A stretch of 64,000 nucleotides of DNA from Bryoerythrophyllum caledonicum (GCA_963971425.1 OZ020524.1:14511845-14575844); one strand, 5' to 3'. Shown: positions 27,227 through 38,890, numbered from the stretch's first letter. Numbers and translations are program-made. Notes: generated from the sequence alone by a model not told the origin.

Positions 27227-28542
27227 CAGTCCCCTTCAATAAAGTTACGTACTTTTGGCATTCCTAGGGATAGTAACTTTCAGTGCCGCCAACTTTGACA
27301 CCCTCTTGAGGTCTAGAAAATAATTATTTTACCATGAATTTTTGGCACAAGATCATTTCTATGTTGACAGCATGTGTGCCAAATTTCAAGGCCAGAAGAT
27401 GAACATAGAAAAAGATATTCCAAATTTACCAACATGTGTAGTTGTAAGCCATTCACTACTGCCAATTTTGACACCCTCGTGAGGGCTGAAAATTTGATAT
27501 TTTACCATGAAATTTTTATCACAAGATCATCTCTATGCTGATAACATGTGTGTGAAATTTCAAAGCCATGTGATGAATACAATAATAGATACACAAGATT
27601 GTTTCTCATAGTTTTACATGTTGGTAAATTTTGAATATGGGTTTTTTTATTCATCTTCTGGCCTTGAAATTTGGCACACCTGTTATAAACATAGAGGTGA
27701 TCATGTGTTAAAAATTTCATTGTAAAATAACAATCTTTCAAACCTAGGGAAGGTGCCAAAGTTGAAATGGTACCCAGTTGTTTCTCACAATTAGCACGTT
27801 GGTAGATTTTGATTTTTTTCTTTTCTATCGTGGATATTTTAGACTTGAAATTAAGCACACATATAATCAACGTAGAGATGGTCTCATGTCCAAAATCTCA
27901 TGGGAAAAAATATAAAATTCAATCCATGGGAGGGTGTCAAATTTGGCAAGAGTGAAATGTTTCTCACAACTACACATGTTGGTAGATTTCAAAAATCTTT
28001 TGCTATGTAGGTATTCTGGCCTTAAAACTTGGTACACATGTATTCAATACAGACATGGTTTCATTCCAAAAATTTCATGTGCGAAATCAAAAGATTTAAT
28101 CCTTGGGAGTGTGTCAAAGTTGGCGAGGAGTGAAATGTTTCTTACAACTACACTCACAACTACACATGTTGCTAGATTTTAAATATGTTTCTTAGTGTGG
28201 ATGTTTTGGACTTTAAACATGTAATAAACACAAAGAAGGTCCCATGCCAAAAATTACATGGGCAAAAACAAAAAATTCAATCCTTGGGAGGGTGTCAAAG
28301 TTCGTAGCTATGAAACTTTTCTTAGTGCTACCCATGTTGGTAGATCTTGAATATCTTTTTTTTAATTTGACTTCCGACCTTGAAATTTTGCACACGTGTT
28401 GTCAACATAGAAATGATCTTGTGCCAATAATTTCATGGTAAAATAACAATTTCTCACCCTCAAGAAGGTGTCAAAGTTGGTAGCACTGAAAGTTACTATC
28501 CCTAGGAATGCAAAAAGTACGTAACCTTATTGAAGGGGACTG
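27227..28542. mobile_element. TA-flanked foldback element carrying satellite DNA
   Basis: The ends are long inverted repeats beginning CAGTCCCCTTCAATAA and extending through GTTACGTACTTTTGGCATTC and GATAGTAACTTTCAGTG. TA lies on both flanks. The interior is almost wholly a tandem satellite, marked by CCAACTTTGACACCCT or its inverse. There are two forward units (about 27288, 27462) and five inverted units (about 27748, 27928, 28103, 28287, 28463), spaced 174-184 bp. There is no ORF. The TA duplication suggests Tc1/mariner-type mobility. Confidence 0.8.
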
Positions 28543-28627
28543 TATAGTATGTAACAAGCAGTAGTGAGTTTTCCAAGTTCACATGGAAAAAAACCACTGA
28601 ATAGGTGGAATATGAAACATTCATCGG

Positions 28628-29022
28628 TTAAATGTAGCGCGTGATGTAATCTTCGGTGTACTGCGGATCCATCTAGTGAGGGTCATTGTGGTCGTTGTCG
28701 TTGTAGAAGGTGCTGAAGCTCCACGTGGATTCTTGTCGCCACAAAAACTGCGAAACAAGTTATCAAACCAAGTATTGACTTGGTTTGATACTCAAGTTAA
28801 ACAAATATCTTCTTGACATTGAGTTCACCTTCAAGATTCTAATCACCAAAAGATGCAAATTTTGAGTGCTTACCTCTGTTTTCATGGCCATGGCCATGTT
28901 GCTACCTTGAGTGATCACCTTCGATCCGACAAGTTTTTGTTGAATCGTCACAACGTATTCTAGATATTGGTTGAGTGTTGCTCGTCAACTTCTTGCACCA
29001 AAGCTTCAACTGTGGCGTCCAT
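28628..29022 (-). pseudogene. small decayed two-exon gene, unknown family
   Basis: On the minus strand a start (MDATVEALVQEVDE) is followed after a one-base frame change by LEYVVTIQQKLVGSKVITQG and a GTAAGC donor at 28873. A TTTCGCAG acceptor at 28748 leads to FLWRQESTWSFSTFYNDNDH, then an in-frame TAG and a short tail ending at 28628. Splice signals and protein-like composition on both sides support a former gene of about 90 residues. It lies just outside a Harbinger-like element, but a link to it is only a guess. Confidence 0.45.
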
Positions 29023-29099
29023 CAGGGTTTAAGATCTGCGATTTCTACTGTCTGATTTTGCACATTTGCAAAGCTTGTATTGTGTTGAGAGGTGGGTAA

Positions 29100-29879
29100 G
29101 GGGAGTTTCACATGCTGACTAAGGGTCGAGAGGCCGAGTGCTACTTGCAATTGGATTGGTCTAGATCCTCAATATCGGCCTTGGTTGGCCTCTTGGCTTT
29201 CACACACGGACCAAGGATCGAGAGGCTGAGGGCGTCTAAAATGCCTACATGACAACACTTTTTGAAGGTTTTGGCGCCAAGAGTTGGATCCCTTGAGAGA
29301 AGTTTGGGTTTCTATTCTTGTTTGGACCAAACTTTTGCCGAGGTGGCAAACTTTTTTCCATTTAAATATTAAAATTTGACAAGATCTCAACTGTTAGATT
29401 AAAACAATAACTTATTTTATCCTAAAATATTTTACCAAAATTCTTTACCTAGATTTTTTACCCAACGGTTCTATTGAACTTTTTAACCTAAAATTTTTAC
29501 CTGAATTTTTTTTTCGAATTTTCACCTAAATGTTTTTACCTAAATTTTTCTGTGCAAGTGCTTATGGTCGTATTTTTTTTTGTGTAATGAGCATTTTGAC
29601 CATTTTCTTGATTTTTTAAACCAAAAATGTGTTCCCTTGTAGATTCCATGGCTAGAGAATGTGAGAGAGGAAAATTTCATAAAAGTAAGACCCTTAAGAA
29701 GTAGAAATTGACTTAAAATTTGCCAAATTGTATAGGTCTCGGCCTCTCAACTCGGTCCCTCGGGCTTTCTCACCACAAAAACCCAAGCTCCACAAATTAC
29801 ATATTTCAATAAATTTTTTCAACTCCAAAACTTGGCCTCTTGACATAGTTTGGTCCACGGTTTGCGTGTGAAACCACCC
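29100..29879. mobile_element. PIF/Harbinger-like TIR element
   Basis: Flanked by TAA on both sides. The left end GGGGAGTTTCACATGC and inverted right end GGGTGGTTTCACACGC form TIRs. Imperfect repeats of GTCGAGAGGCC-like sequence lie just inside both ends. There is no intact transposase. The 3-bp TAA duplication is the Harbinger/Tourist hallmark. Confidence 0.65.
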
Positions 29880-30158
29880 TAAGTCAAAGTGTCAGAGGTA
29901 AACAAAAACTGCCTCATATATTTGAACCCATCATATGTGCCAACAGAAAAGGCAACCCCAGTAGGAATACCCATCACTGTGTGTAAACACACGTTTGATA
30001 CCTCACTTAACATTATCCATATAACTAGTTTTTGAAGGATACAATGTGAAAAGGACCCAATAGATACTTAAACCTAGGTCTTTGGTAAACTATGCCACTC
30101 TTAACAAAGTCTAGATGTGAATGTACCTCTACTCTCATTTCAAGTCTTAGGATTGGGC
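29880..30158. other. intergenic, nothing recognised
   Basis: Short unannotated spacer between two transposons. Confidence 0.4.
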
Positions 30159-30972
30159 TCAATCCCTAAAGGACCAAGATTTTTCTCCTCAAAATCACTC
30201 CAAAACTGCCATTTTCAGCGCATTCAACACGAAATGATTCAAAATGTTTTTTCTAAAAATTTAACCGTAGGATCTTGTACTAGAGTTGTATGAGAGTGTG
30301 TGGTGAAAATTTGGTAAGTTTGACCGCACAGATTGAAAGATATCAGCCTTTGAAGTGAGACATAATCTCTTTCTGAGGTCATACTAAACACCTTCAACAA
30401 ACTTCGACCACCTTCTATGGCAACTTTTTGCACTACAGGCCAGGAATTTATTATGTTAACTTGAAAAGGATCATGTTAGGCACATGTGCACCAAATTTTA
30501 GAAGTAAAAGAGGTGTAGAAGATGTCCTAAAAAATCCTGCAATGCAACTATGTGTTGAGAATCAACAATACACTTTATATTTTGCATATATCATATCCTT
30601 TTCAAATTTTTGAAATTCACAAATCCGTATGGTAGATGCAAAGATCTCAATTTCCTTTCCAAAAGGACATTTTCTTTGTTTTAAATGGACAAAAACTCGA
30701 ATTTCTATTGAATTTAGAAGTTAATAAAGTTTAGTGACAATATTTGTGATATGTCACACTAAACTGCTACACTATTTGTATATGTAAGTGAAAATAAATT
30801 GTAACTTTTGAACTTTTAGTTGGAATTCTACGAAATTTGTGTCTGTGCAAAGCTAATCAAAAGTTGTCCATTCAATAAAAAATCTCAGAAAATAATGCCT
30901 AGAATTGAGAACGTGGTACCTTACCCAAACTCAAAATGTCCCTCGAGGGGACTTTGGTTCTTTCGGGGTTAA
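30159..30972 (+). mobile_element. R1 element copy B, uninterrupted
   Basis: 814 bp with ends AATCCCTAAAGGACCAAG and GGACTTTGGTTCTTTCGGGG then TTAA (left flank TCAA). It is colinear with copy A and contains a single ACATAATCTC at 30360-30369, where copy A carries T1. It therefore documents the pre-insertion site. There is no coding sequence. Confidence 0.85.
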
Positions 30973-31070
30973 GATTTAGGGAAGTTTTCACTGTACCTTT
31001 GGATTATAAAAGAATCTTCCCAGGGGCAAAAAGTAATCCAATCAGTAAAGTTGGGCAAAACAAACACTAT

Positions 31071-31290
31071 TTAAGGTAAACCTCCCTCTAACTGACAAGT
31101 CAAGCAATGTGCATATATGGAGAGAGGGAAGAATTATACACTTTATTTTTAGTAATAGCCAATAGGATTACAATCTATCAATAGTGATTTCATACTTGGG
31201 CCAACATGTGAATTAATTAATATGAATTTTCAAAGTGTGTTGTCATGTTTACTTGGTGGCTGCCAACAGGTACCCCCAAAAGTGCCTGAT
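31071..31290 (+). repeat. diverged copy of the TA-flanked element at 42696
   Basis: TAAGGTAAACCTCC at the left end and TGCATATATGGAGAGAGG, AATAGCCAATAGGATTACAA in the interior match the element at 42696-43048. The right inverted end is not recognisable, so the copy is truncated. Confidence 0.6.
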
Positions 31291-32651
31291 TGATAGTGAA
31301 CCTTTGTTTTGATTGATCGTATGTTCAGGAGACCATACCTGAAAATAGAGAAAGAAGAAGAAGAATAACTTCAGCCGGCCAATCCATACCTGAACAAACT
31401 GTATGTACAACAATGAGATTGAAGATATTGCCAAATTGAGACCAAAACTTAGGTTCTCACTGGAGCTTATGATACAATCGTAACACACATGAGACCATAA
31501 ACCTTATACATGCAACCCATGTTTCAAATGAAAAGTGAGTGAAGTTCTTACTTGCTATAGTTGATTTGTAGGCGCGGGACTGGGCTCGAGCTGGCGATGA
31601 ACTTGATCACCGGGGTTGTTCAAGGCCAAGGGAGAAGGGTAGTGACCGCCTGTGTCAAACGCACAGGCAACCAGATGGAAATCCCATCTTGACCCAACGT
31701 CAAATGGTGGGCCCCACCTCATGTGAAATTTTGTTTCTAACATTTGAAAGTTACATATTGGGAACACATTAGGAACACTTGGGAACAGACGTGCCCACTT
31801 AGGAACTCGCTTGGGAACGTAATTGGGAAGATTGGGAACACATGAGAATGATGTGGGAACACGATGGAAACAGCTAAGTTACAAATATGGTAACACTTGT
31901 AAAGTCGAGGAAGGGTAAAAACAAATGGTTTGGTTAGTAACAAAACAAGTTTTCCACCTCAACCCGATATGGTGTGAGACACCAAACCCGGCCCCGTAGG
32001 AGCCGGATTTGGGACCTCATGTGCGTATGCTTACAAGTGCGGGGTAGGAGGGTGCGGATGTTGGGCGCCTGATCAGGTACTGCTGAGGCGTGTCGAGCGC
32101 CTGCCCGTTCCAAACATGGAGTCGCCGTTGCGATCTCGTCGTTAGAGTGGAGGGCATCACGTCAGGCGGGCAACCAAGCACCGTTCACTTCCCGCCCTGT
32201 GTAGTGGAGGGAAAACGGGCCTGAATGTTCTCAGCAGATCACCCTTCTTGGCATGCTCCTACGCACCAACTTCCCTTTTGCATCCGAATAATTCTAACAA
32301 GTGCGCTGGAGCTCTTTCGAGATTTGGTAAGTGAAGTTTGCAACTCTGTCGCGCTCATTGTGCAGATCGAAGGGCAAGTACGTGAGGCTTTATTTGTGCA
32401 TCAGGAATATTTAGGATTTTTACTATCCATATGGATTTTAGGCTATTAAAGGATTTGGATTCATCGGGATTTAGGGTTTCACTATGCATGGCTCTGGCAG
32501 AATGAGTCCAACTCATGGTGTGTGCACGACTTATTACGAGTTCGGGGCCTTGGTCTGTGTTTTGTCACCTGGATTTAACAATTCCTCGCTTCTCTGCAGT
32601 CCATTCCCTGCACCTTCGCTTTCTTCGGCTGCTGCAATTTCCCGCGCTGGA

Positions 32652-32684
<33 letters not shown>

Positions 32685-32786
32685 TAGCTCGGACTTATCA
32701 GCGGAGCACTGAGGATAGAGCTCGGAAGATGTGGACTGCGATTTCGGAGCTCGAGCAATCACGGAGTCGCTGACCCCGACCCGGTT
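31291..32786. repeat. intergenic with inverted TTCCCAA-rich repeat and (GTC)n
   Basis: 31690-31985 is the minus-strand copy of the repeat at 21303-21575. A (GTC)n microsatellite of about ten units lies at 32652-32682; the poly-Asp or poly-Ser readings across it are artefacts. No gene is recognised. Confidence 0.55.
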
Positions 32787-35126
32787 GTACGTGGCGAACT
32801 CTCGCCATCCTCGTCCGAGTTGATCTCTGGAATGCCTGACGATGTGTAGACGACGGTGAGGCGCACCGGTATGGCACCGCGGACAATCCGGATTGCAGGA
32901 TCACCGTTTGGTGGAACTTGTCGCCGAGTTTTTGCACAAACCACGACTGCATCAACTGGAGAAACAAGAAATCAAAAGATCCAGTAGGAAACGGCCTCCT
33001 TGGAAAGGAAAGGCTCACAGAATAGGTTCTGAAATGAGCCTCGGAGACAGACTGCGAAGTGCATGTGTCTACGTTGCAAAGCTGCAACATGGATCACAGC
33101 ATGCAATTCATAATGACTCGCTAAGTGGAATTGACAGAAGAGATCGGTGAGCTGCCAATCGACACGATCTGCTCAATGTCTGCTCCGGCACTTGCGACTT
33201 TCTGAGCTCCGTGATCGCAAAGTGAACGCTCCCTTGCAAGGCGAGGCTCTGAAGCGTTTTGGTCACGTCGCCAGAATCATCCAAACCCGTCTCCACTTCC
33301 CTGCCATTCTCGCACCTGTAACTTGTCAAGAAGAAGATTCTCGTACCATACTGTTTGGCTAGAGTTTAAAGACAACTATGTAGCATGTCATTCAACCTCG
33401 GTTTCTCGGACAGGCAGGGATATGGAAAAGGCAGGGATATGGAAAAAGTACTTAAGAAGCATGACAGGTCTGCACTCCATATGTCAAACTCTCGGATGGA
33501 AAGCGCACAATGATTAGATCTAGGATTTCACTGGGTGTGACTTCACCATAGTTCAAGACGGGAAAGTCTGCTTCCCGTTGCATCTGGTCAGCATAAGATG
33601 AAAAATGCCTCACATGAGCCATTTCATTGTTAAATGCTAAGCGCCTTATTTGTGAAAAGATCTGATAAACACTAAACCCTTCCCTTAAGATATGTCGACA
33701 GATATCATATCGATGATCTATCTGAAAAAAAGTTCCAAGCCTATATTTTCACAGAGGATATTATTCTGTGATGTACCGGATGATGTGGACATCAGTATCA
33801 AGGAATCGATGGAGACCTTTCTGCAGTGCGCGGTGGTCACGGTGCTGGAAGCCTGGGACGAAAGTGTTCAAGTCTTTCACTGATCTTCTCTCTGCTTAAT
33901 CATTTCTTGGTTGTGAATATATTATTTTGTTGCTGGAGTCCTCTGGTTGCATAGCTGGTATTACTCGACCAGCTTTGCGAGCTGACAGATTATTTGCCCC
34001 GGAGCACACTTGAAAGCTACGTCCCGCACACGATCATGCGCTCCACCTACCAGATTTACCACGAGAGTTCTGTTTCGAGCCTGGTCCAGGTGCATCCCTC
34101 GACACGGCAGCATTCAGGTTCAGCGCTTCGCAACGGTGGCATGACGAAGGGAACCGGGTGACACATTCGGGGAGCCGAGTGAAGTAACGCACCATCACCC
34201 TCAATAGCCTCCAGAGGCTCCATCTTTTCAGGTCCCATTAAGTTTACAGGGCAGCACAAGCGGCCGGAAGTGGAACCGTCGGGTGAGTTGGGTGCAGATG
34301 GCAAGCCGCGGCGGAAGGCCGACCGCTTCTCGGGTCCGTTGGACTATAGCCGGAATGTGTCGTTCGCCGAGGGACGTGGTCCTCAAGAGCCAACGCCGTC
34401 CACCAACAAGAGCCCCCTTGGCCGGTTCCCGTCAGATCCTCTGCCCTATGTGTAACCCATTTCGAATTCTTGTCTATTTATGTAGTTTATAAACATCACT
34501 CGGTGGTCCACACACTTCTCAGCCTGGCATGGAAACAGTTTGTCGGGAGATTTTAGTATTATGCACTCAAGAGGACTTCTGAATTTCTTTTCAACTGGCA
34601 GTAAAGGTTACCTTTGCTTGTGTCAAAACAAACAAAATAAAATTCTTTTCAACTGAATTGTCTACCTGTAATTTCATTCTCTTTGGCATCGCTTTTGCCG
34701 GGACCCAACCATCCTCGAAGTATTATCTGAGGTAACGACAGCTTGGACTTCAGCAATGGCAACTGTTGAATATTCTGAGGATATCCATCTGATGGCTGTG
34801 GCTTCGCATTTCAGTACGCAAGCCATGAGAGGGTGACCACAAAACTCCATAAGTTACTGTTCAACTTGGCCCTGAAGTAACGCATGGTTTGCCCCAAGAG
34901 TTCAACAAATACCAAAACATACACAAGAAGCGATCCAACTTTTCAACCAGCCAACTTGTTTATGAACAGGGTACAAGCAGGCTCGAAGTTGGCACAGTCA
35001 TGACGTTTTCCCATCTCACGAATACCATCTTACGAATACTCTGATAGGAAATCAATGTGAGGATGTGACACCTTCTACAAAGGATATAATACCCATCCAA
35101 ACAAACATCATGTGGGACATAAAAAT
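32787..35126 (+). repeat. segmental/dispersed duplication, copy 1
   Basis: Nearly identical to 60417-63109. The alignment starts at GGCGAACTCTCGCCATCCTC and ends at GGGACATAAAAAT. Copy 2 carries about 370 extra bases (61127-61497). Both copies contain the same 61-residue plus-strand frame and, on the minus strand (33108-33329 here), a protein-like stretch including LALQGSVHFAIT. This suggests captured or decayed gene fragments. I recognise no terminal inverted repeats. Confidence 0.85.
34270..34455 (+). CDS. conserved 61-residue frame in the duplicated segment
   Basis: Reads MEPSGELGADGKPRRKADRF and ends STNKSPLGRF...PYV. An identical protein is encoded at 62253-62438. Basic and Ser/Pro-rich composition and local GC enrichment resemble a terminal exon of a plant gene. 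Since both copies are near identical at DNA level, conservation alone does not prove function. No domain is recognised. Confidence 0.3.
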   Translation: MEPSGELGADGKPRRKADRFSGPLDYSRNVSFAEGRGPQEPTPSTNKSPLGRFPSDPLPYV

Positions 35127-35397
35127 CAATAAATCCAGAAAAACACAATCTGATGAGTGATTTAAGAAGGTGACATAGGTAATGAATTCTCTTGAAATGA
35201 AAACGTGATCAGAATGAAAGGAAGGAATCATACATTGACAAATGTAGCACTTAAACAACGAATTACACACCACCGCTCTTTATTTGCAATTCCAGATACA
35301 AAGCCATGTGATTTACCCAGGGTCCTCTCTAGAAAACCATTAGGTGTTTACCACATGAAAACATCTCCGACCATCCAATCGCCACTGTTGTGGTATA

Positions 35398-35525
35398 ATC
35401 TTCAGAAGGTGGAAACAAGATGTTTCCAGAACAAGAGCAGAAGGTGGAAACGAGATGTTCCCAGAACAAGAGCACTGAGCAGAAGAGGTGGAAACAAGAT
35501 GTTCCCAGAACAAGATCAGAAGCTC
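35398..35525 (+). repeat. short tandem repeat downstream of the STIG1-like gene
   Basis: Three to four units of about 38-46 bp containing GGTGGAAACAAGATGTTCCC and AGAACAAGA. It lies just beyond the 3' end of the minus-strand gene at 35650. Confidence 0.75.
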
Positions 35526-35649
35526 TGCTATTTTCGAACTTGGGCGTGACCGCCAGAACCAAGCTCCACAACGAAGTAAACATTACTGGTAGGAACAACT
35601 CACGAGGGACAGATGACAAGATTTCATCAGGCAGTTAGATCTCTGATCT

Positions 35650-36663
35650 TCAGTACCTCTTCTTGGGGACGCAGCATTTCTTCTTCCAGTCGTACTCGAA
35701 ACCGTACTTGCACTGCTGCTTGCACTGGCCATCCTTGCAAGTCACCTCGCCACCCTTCCACTCCACCTTGCACACGTTGCCGCACTTGCCGCAGTTGTTC
35801 ACGTCGGTCTTGGTGTCGGCTTTGCACTTGGGGACGCAGCATTTCTTCTTCCAGTCGTACTCGAAACCGTACTTGCACTGCTGCTTGCACTGGCCATCCT
35901 TGCAAGTCACCTCGCCACCCTTCCACTCCACCTTGCACACGTTGCCGCACTTGCCGCAGTTGTTCACGTCGGTCTTGGTGTCGGCTTTGCACTTGGGGAC
36001 GCAGCATTTCTTATTCCAGTCGTACTCGAAACCGTACTTGCACTGCTGCTTGCACTGGCCATCCTTGCAAGTCACCTCGCCACCCTTCCACTCCACCTTG
36101 CACACGTTGCCGCACTTGCCGCAGTTGTTCACGTCGGTCTTGGTGTCGGCTTTGCACTTTGGGACGCAGCATTTCTTCGCCCAGTCGTACTCGAAACCGT
36201 ACTTGCACTGCTGCTTGCACTGGCCATCCTTGCACGTCACCTCGCCACCCTTCCACTCCACCTTGCACACGTTGCCGCAGTCGCCGCAGTTCTTGACGTC
36301 GTACAGGACGCAGGTCTCGCAGCCTTCCTTGTGAGGGTCGCAGTTCTTGTACCCGGACGGGCATCCCCACGCATCGGCGTTCCCTAAAACCATGAGACCA
36401 GCAAACATTAGGGTCTCAACAACAGACTAGTCACGTGATCACTTCAGTATGCACCCAATCATGCAGACATGCTCGCGAACATCAACTGTATATCATAATT
36501 CAATCCTCGTTGATCTCTAGTTTCTTCGACGCTTCCGAACAATATATCACTACATCTAAGAAATGGAGCAAGTTGAGCTGGTGACTAGAGATGGGACATT
36601 ACCGACGAAGAGCACCACCAAAGTGGCTACCACCATGAGCATCACACGTCGCGAGCTCGCCAT
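35650..36663 (-). CDS. secreted STIG1-like cysteine-rich protein with four tandem repeats
   Basis: Exon 1 is 36663-36603 and exon 2 is 36383-35650. The intron begins GTAATG and ends TTTTAG. The joined frame is 264 residues. The first about 25 residues (MASSRRVMLMVVATLVVLFV, then GNADA) form a clear signal peptide. The mature part has four repeats of 55 residues with nine cysteines each. Each contains NCGKCGNVC followed by VTCKDGQC, which matches the NCGxCGxxC...CxxGxC core of the STIG1 family of secreted plant peptides. Units are Lys-rich and differ mainly at one residue in DW[K/N/A]KK. The first unit has a variant entry (DVKNCGDCGNVC), and the chain ends CCVPKKRY. The 165-bp DNA units are nearly identical. 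A TATTTAA box lies about 105 bases upstream of the start. It probably acts in the apoplast or wall; the exact role is unknown. Confidence 0.8.
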
Positions 36664-36765
36664 CGCTACTGGTTCGGAACGCAGGTAACTGGTGAAGATG
36701 GAGAGGCAGGAATGCTGCTGAGCTGCAGAGCTGCAGAGATGAGAATGCAATGAACCGGGGTCGAC

Positions 36766-36774
36766 GTTAAATAG
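36766..36774 (-). promoter_or_regulatory. TATA box of the STIG1-like gene
   Basis: CTATTTAAC on the minus strand, about 105 bases before ATG 36663, followed by CT-rich leader sequence. Confidence 0.55.
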
Positions 36775-36779
36775 ATCAG

Positions 36780-37630
36780 TGATCGTGTTGTTACTGGTCC
36801 ACACTCACGCTTATCAGGAGCCACCGTTGACCTTTTCCGAGGCTAAAATAATAGTCATGATATTTACGTTTCGGGTTGCCATTTCTTCAACGGAAGTCCG
36901 AATTTCTGCATGTATGAGCGACCATTCCATTCACCACTGGGGTCAACCCAGGGTTTCGGAGCGGGATCAGGTAACGTACAGATTAGTCCAATCAGGGCCT
37001 GTGTAACCTTCTATCGACGGTTGAGACAAATTCACTGTGGCGAGATGGAAGATCGGCCTACTGTCAGCTGGAGGCTTCATATTCCGAAGCAACTCATCAC
37101 GTTTGACTTTTAGGTCTCGATTTTCCAAAGCACACGAGCACTAGCTTTGCAGTAGACATTGCATATGATGGTTCTAGATTTAGTACCGACAGATAAACTT
37201 GGATGATGTTCTTTCCAGACTTGTCCTGTCCTTGAACTGAAGTAAACCTGCCCATTACAAATTTACAGTACCAACCATAGAGTTTAATGTGCGTATCATT
37301 ATGACGACATCATTAATAGACCCTAAGTATTGTAGATCCTGGATTGCTAGAAAGCTTTTTGCAACAGTAAGTAGCATTATTGAAGCTCATGTGGCTTTTG
37401 GTCGATAAAAGACACTGCAACGGACAGTGATGGCAGCCAGATGCGGCCTCGATTTTCCGCATATCCATCCGGAGTGGCATTCCATGTCAGATCAGCACTC
37501 TAGTCAACCCAACTTTTCAGAGTCTGACTATTTACTTGTCTATTTTAAGGCGCTGTACCCGATTGTCAACTCTGGTGCAAATCATGTGCATTCTGTAAAA
37601 ACTGCAATTTTTAGGGCCTTGAGTTCCAGA
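36780..37630. other. intergenic, promoter side of the STIG1-like gene
   Basis: No gene or repeat boundary is recognised. Confidence 0.4.
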
Positions 37631-38394
37631 TTAACCCCTAAGAGCATCTCCACCCCTGGCCGGGAAACTCCCACGCCAGGTGGAGATTACCCCATGGGAG
37701 GAGGAGGACGGGGGAGGAGTTATCCTCCCCTCCCCGCACCCGCGGCCAGGGTGCGGCGAGCACCAATTTTTTTTTTTTAAATTTAAAAAGATTTTTAAAA
37801 TAAAACTCAATCTTATTTTATTTTTAAATTTTTAAATTTTTTTCCAGTGTCTTTTTTTGGTTTTCAAAAAAAATTAAATTTAAAAATTTAAAAAAAAGAC
37901 CGGGCCACTCACGGCATGCCACGTGGCATGCTGTGAGTGGGTGGCCAGCTGCCGGCATTAAAACGGGGCCCTGTGGAACTGCCGCAGTTCCCTGTAGACG
38001 GGGCCCTATCCCGGGGAAACCCCACCCCGTTCCCCCATTCTAGAGCATGCGGTGGGGGTTCCCCTCCACCTCGCCACAACAATTCCACCCCATCTTGCGG
38101 GATGTTGTAGCGGCGTGCAGATGCTCTAAGGTACCATATCTGTTTCACACCGAAAACACTTCCAATTTGTTGCATTCTAGTGGAATATATGAAGAAGGAA
38201 ACAAAAAAAAATTCATTTCTAGTTTTTACTGTAGGATTTCAATTAAGACTTATTAAGTAATATTCTCACGAAATTTCATAAAATTTGACCGCACGGATTG
38301 AAAGATTATATTATTTGAAGTCCATCAACTAGTTCATTTTCTTCCATGCGTTGAGTAGATCAGAACACTTTGACTTCTCTTGGTTTAAGATTAA
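37631..38394 (+). mobile_element. R1 element copy F, split by a Harbinger MITE
   Basis: The left end TTAACCCC at 37631 is followed by the MITE at 37642-38126. R1 sequence then resumes with TTTCACACCGAAAACACTT and TTTGACCGCACGGATTGAAA (about 38285), colinear with copy D at 7430-8341. The right end, near 38394, is not sharp. Confidence 0.65.
37642..38126. mobile_element. Harbinger/Tourist-like MITE
   Basis: GAGCATCTCCACCCC at the left and GTGCAGATGCTC at the right are inverted ends flanked by TAA duplications (37639-37641 and 38127-38129). The centre is an AT-rich run followed by a near-perfect 32-bp palindrome around 37906-37937 whose core is GCATGCCACGTGGCATGC. There is no coding sequence. 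Confidence 0.8.
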
Positions 38395-38890
38395 GGTAGA
38401 GGCCTCCAGTTTAAGATTAAGGTAGAGGCACCCAATTCCGATGGGCCACCCAATTCCGATCTAGAGTGTGCATGTCAGGGTGCATGAAAATGGCACATGC
38501 ATGAAATGGTGCATGAAGTGATCCCAAAACCGATAACTCAAAATTTGAGAACACCACTTATTATTGGCATCGGGTCACGATGTATGCAATTTTGGATTGC
38601 TCCACCTCAATTGAGCTTTCATTGGTGGCATCACCTCAAAAGTTGAACAAGGCCGATCAACATTGGGTACCCTCCCAGAGTTGGTTATCCATGGCATGTC
38701 TTCTCTTGTTTACTCACTCACTCGGCTTTTAAATTTTATATCAATTCCAAATCTTTTGGGATTATGTTTGAAAGAATATTTGTTGAGTTTCATTCCTAAT
38801 TCCGCATCTTTCTACATAAATGTTTAACATACAATGTCATTTGAGTCCCCAACTTGCTTAAGTGATCGGAATTGGGTGCCTCTACCTTAA
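38391..38890. mobile_element. TIR element with duplicated left end
   Basis: TTAAGGTAGAGGCACCCAAT at 38417 and its inverse ATTGGGTGCCTCTACCTTAA ending at 38890 form TIRs. A second partial left end (TTAAGGTAGAGGC at 38391) and a doubled CACCCAATTCCGAT mark local tandem duplication. The interior is non-coding. Confidence 0.7.

Noticed and set aside
27227..28542. CRISPR-like array
   Set aside because: Units are 175-185 bp, diverged, in mixed orientation and bounded by TIRs; the DNA is eukaryotic.
32565..32762. Poly-Asp protein on the minus strand
   Set aside because: It is produced by the (GTC)n microsatellite, with no supporting gene structure.
35663..36334. Long open frames on the plus strand opposite the STIG1-like gene
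   Set aside because: They mirror the 165-bp repeats. The minus-strand reading has a signal peptide, correct splicing and family cysteines, so the plus-strand frames are shadows.
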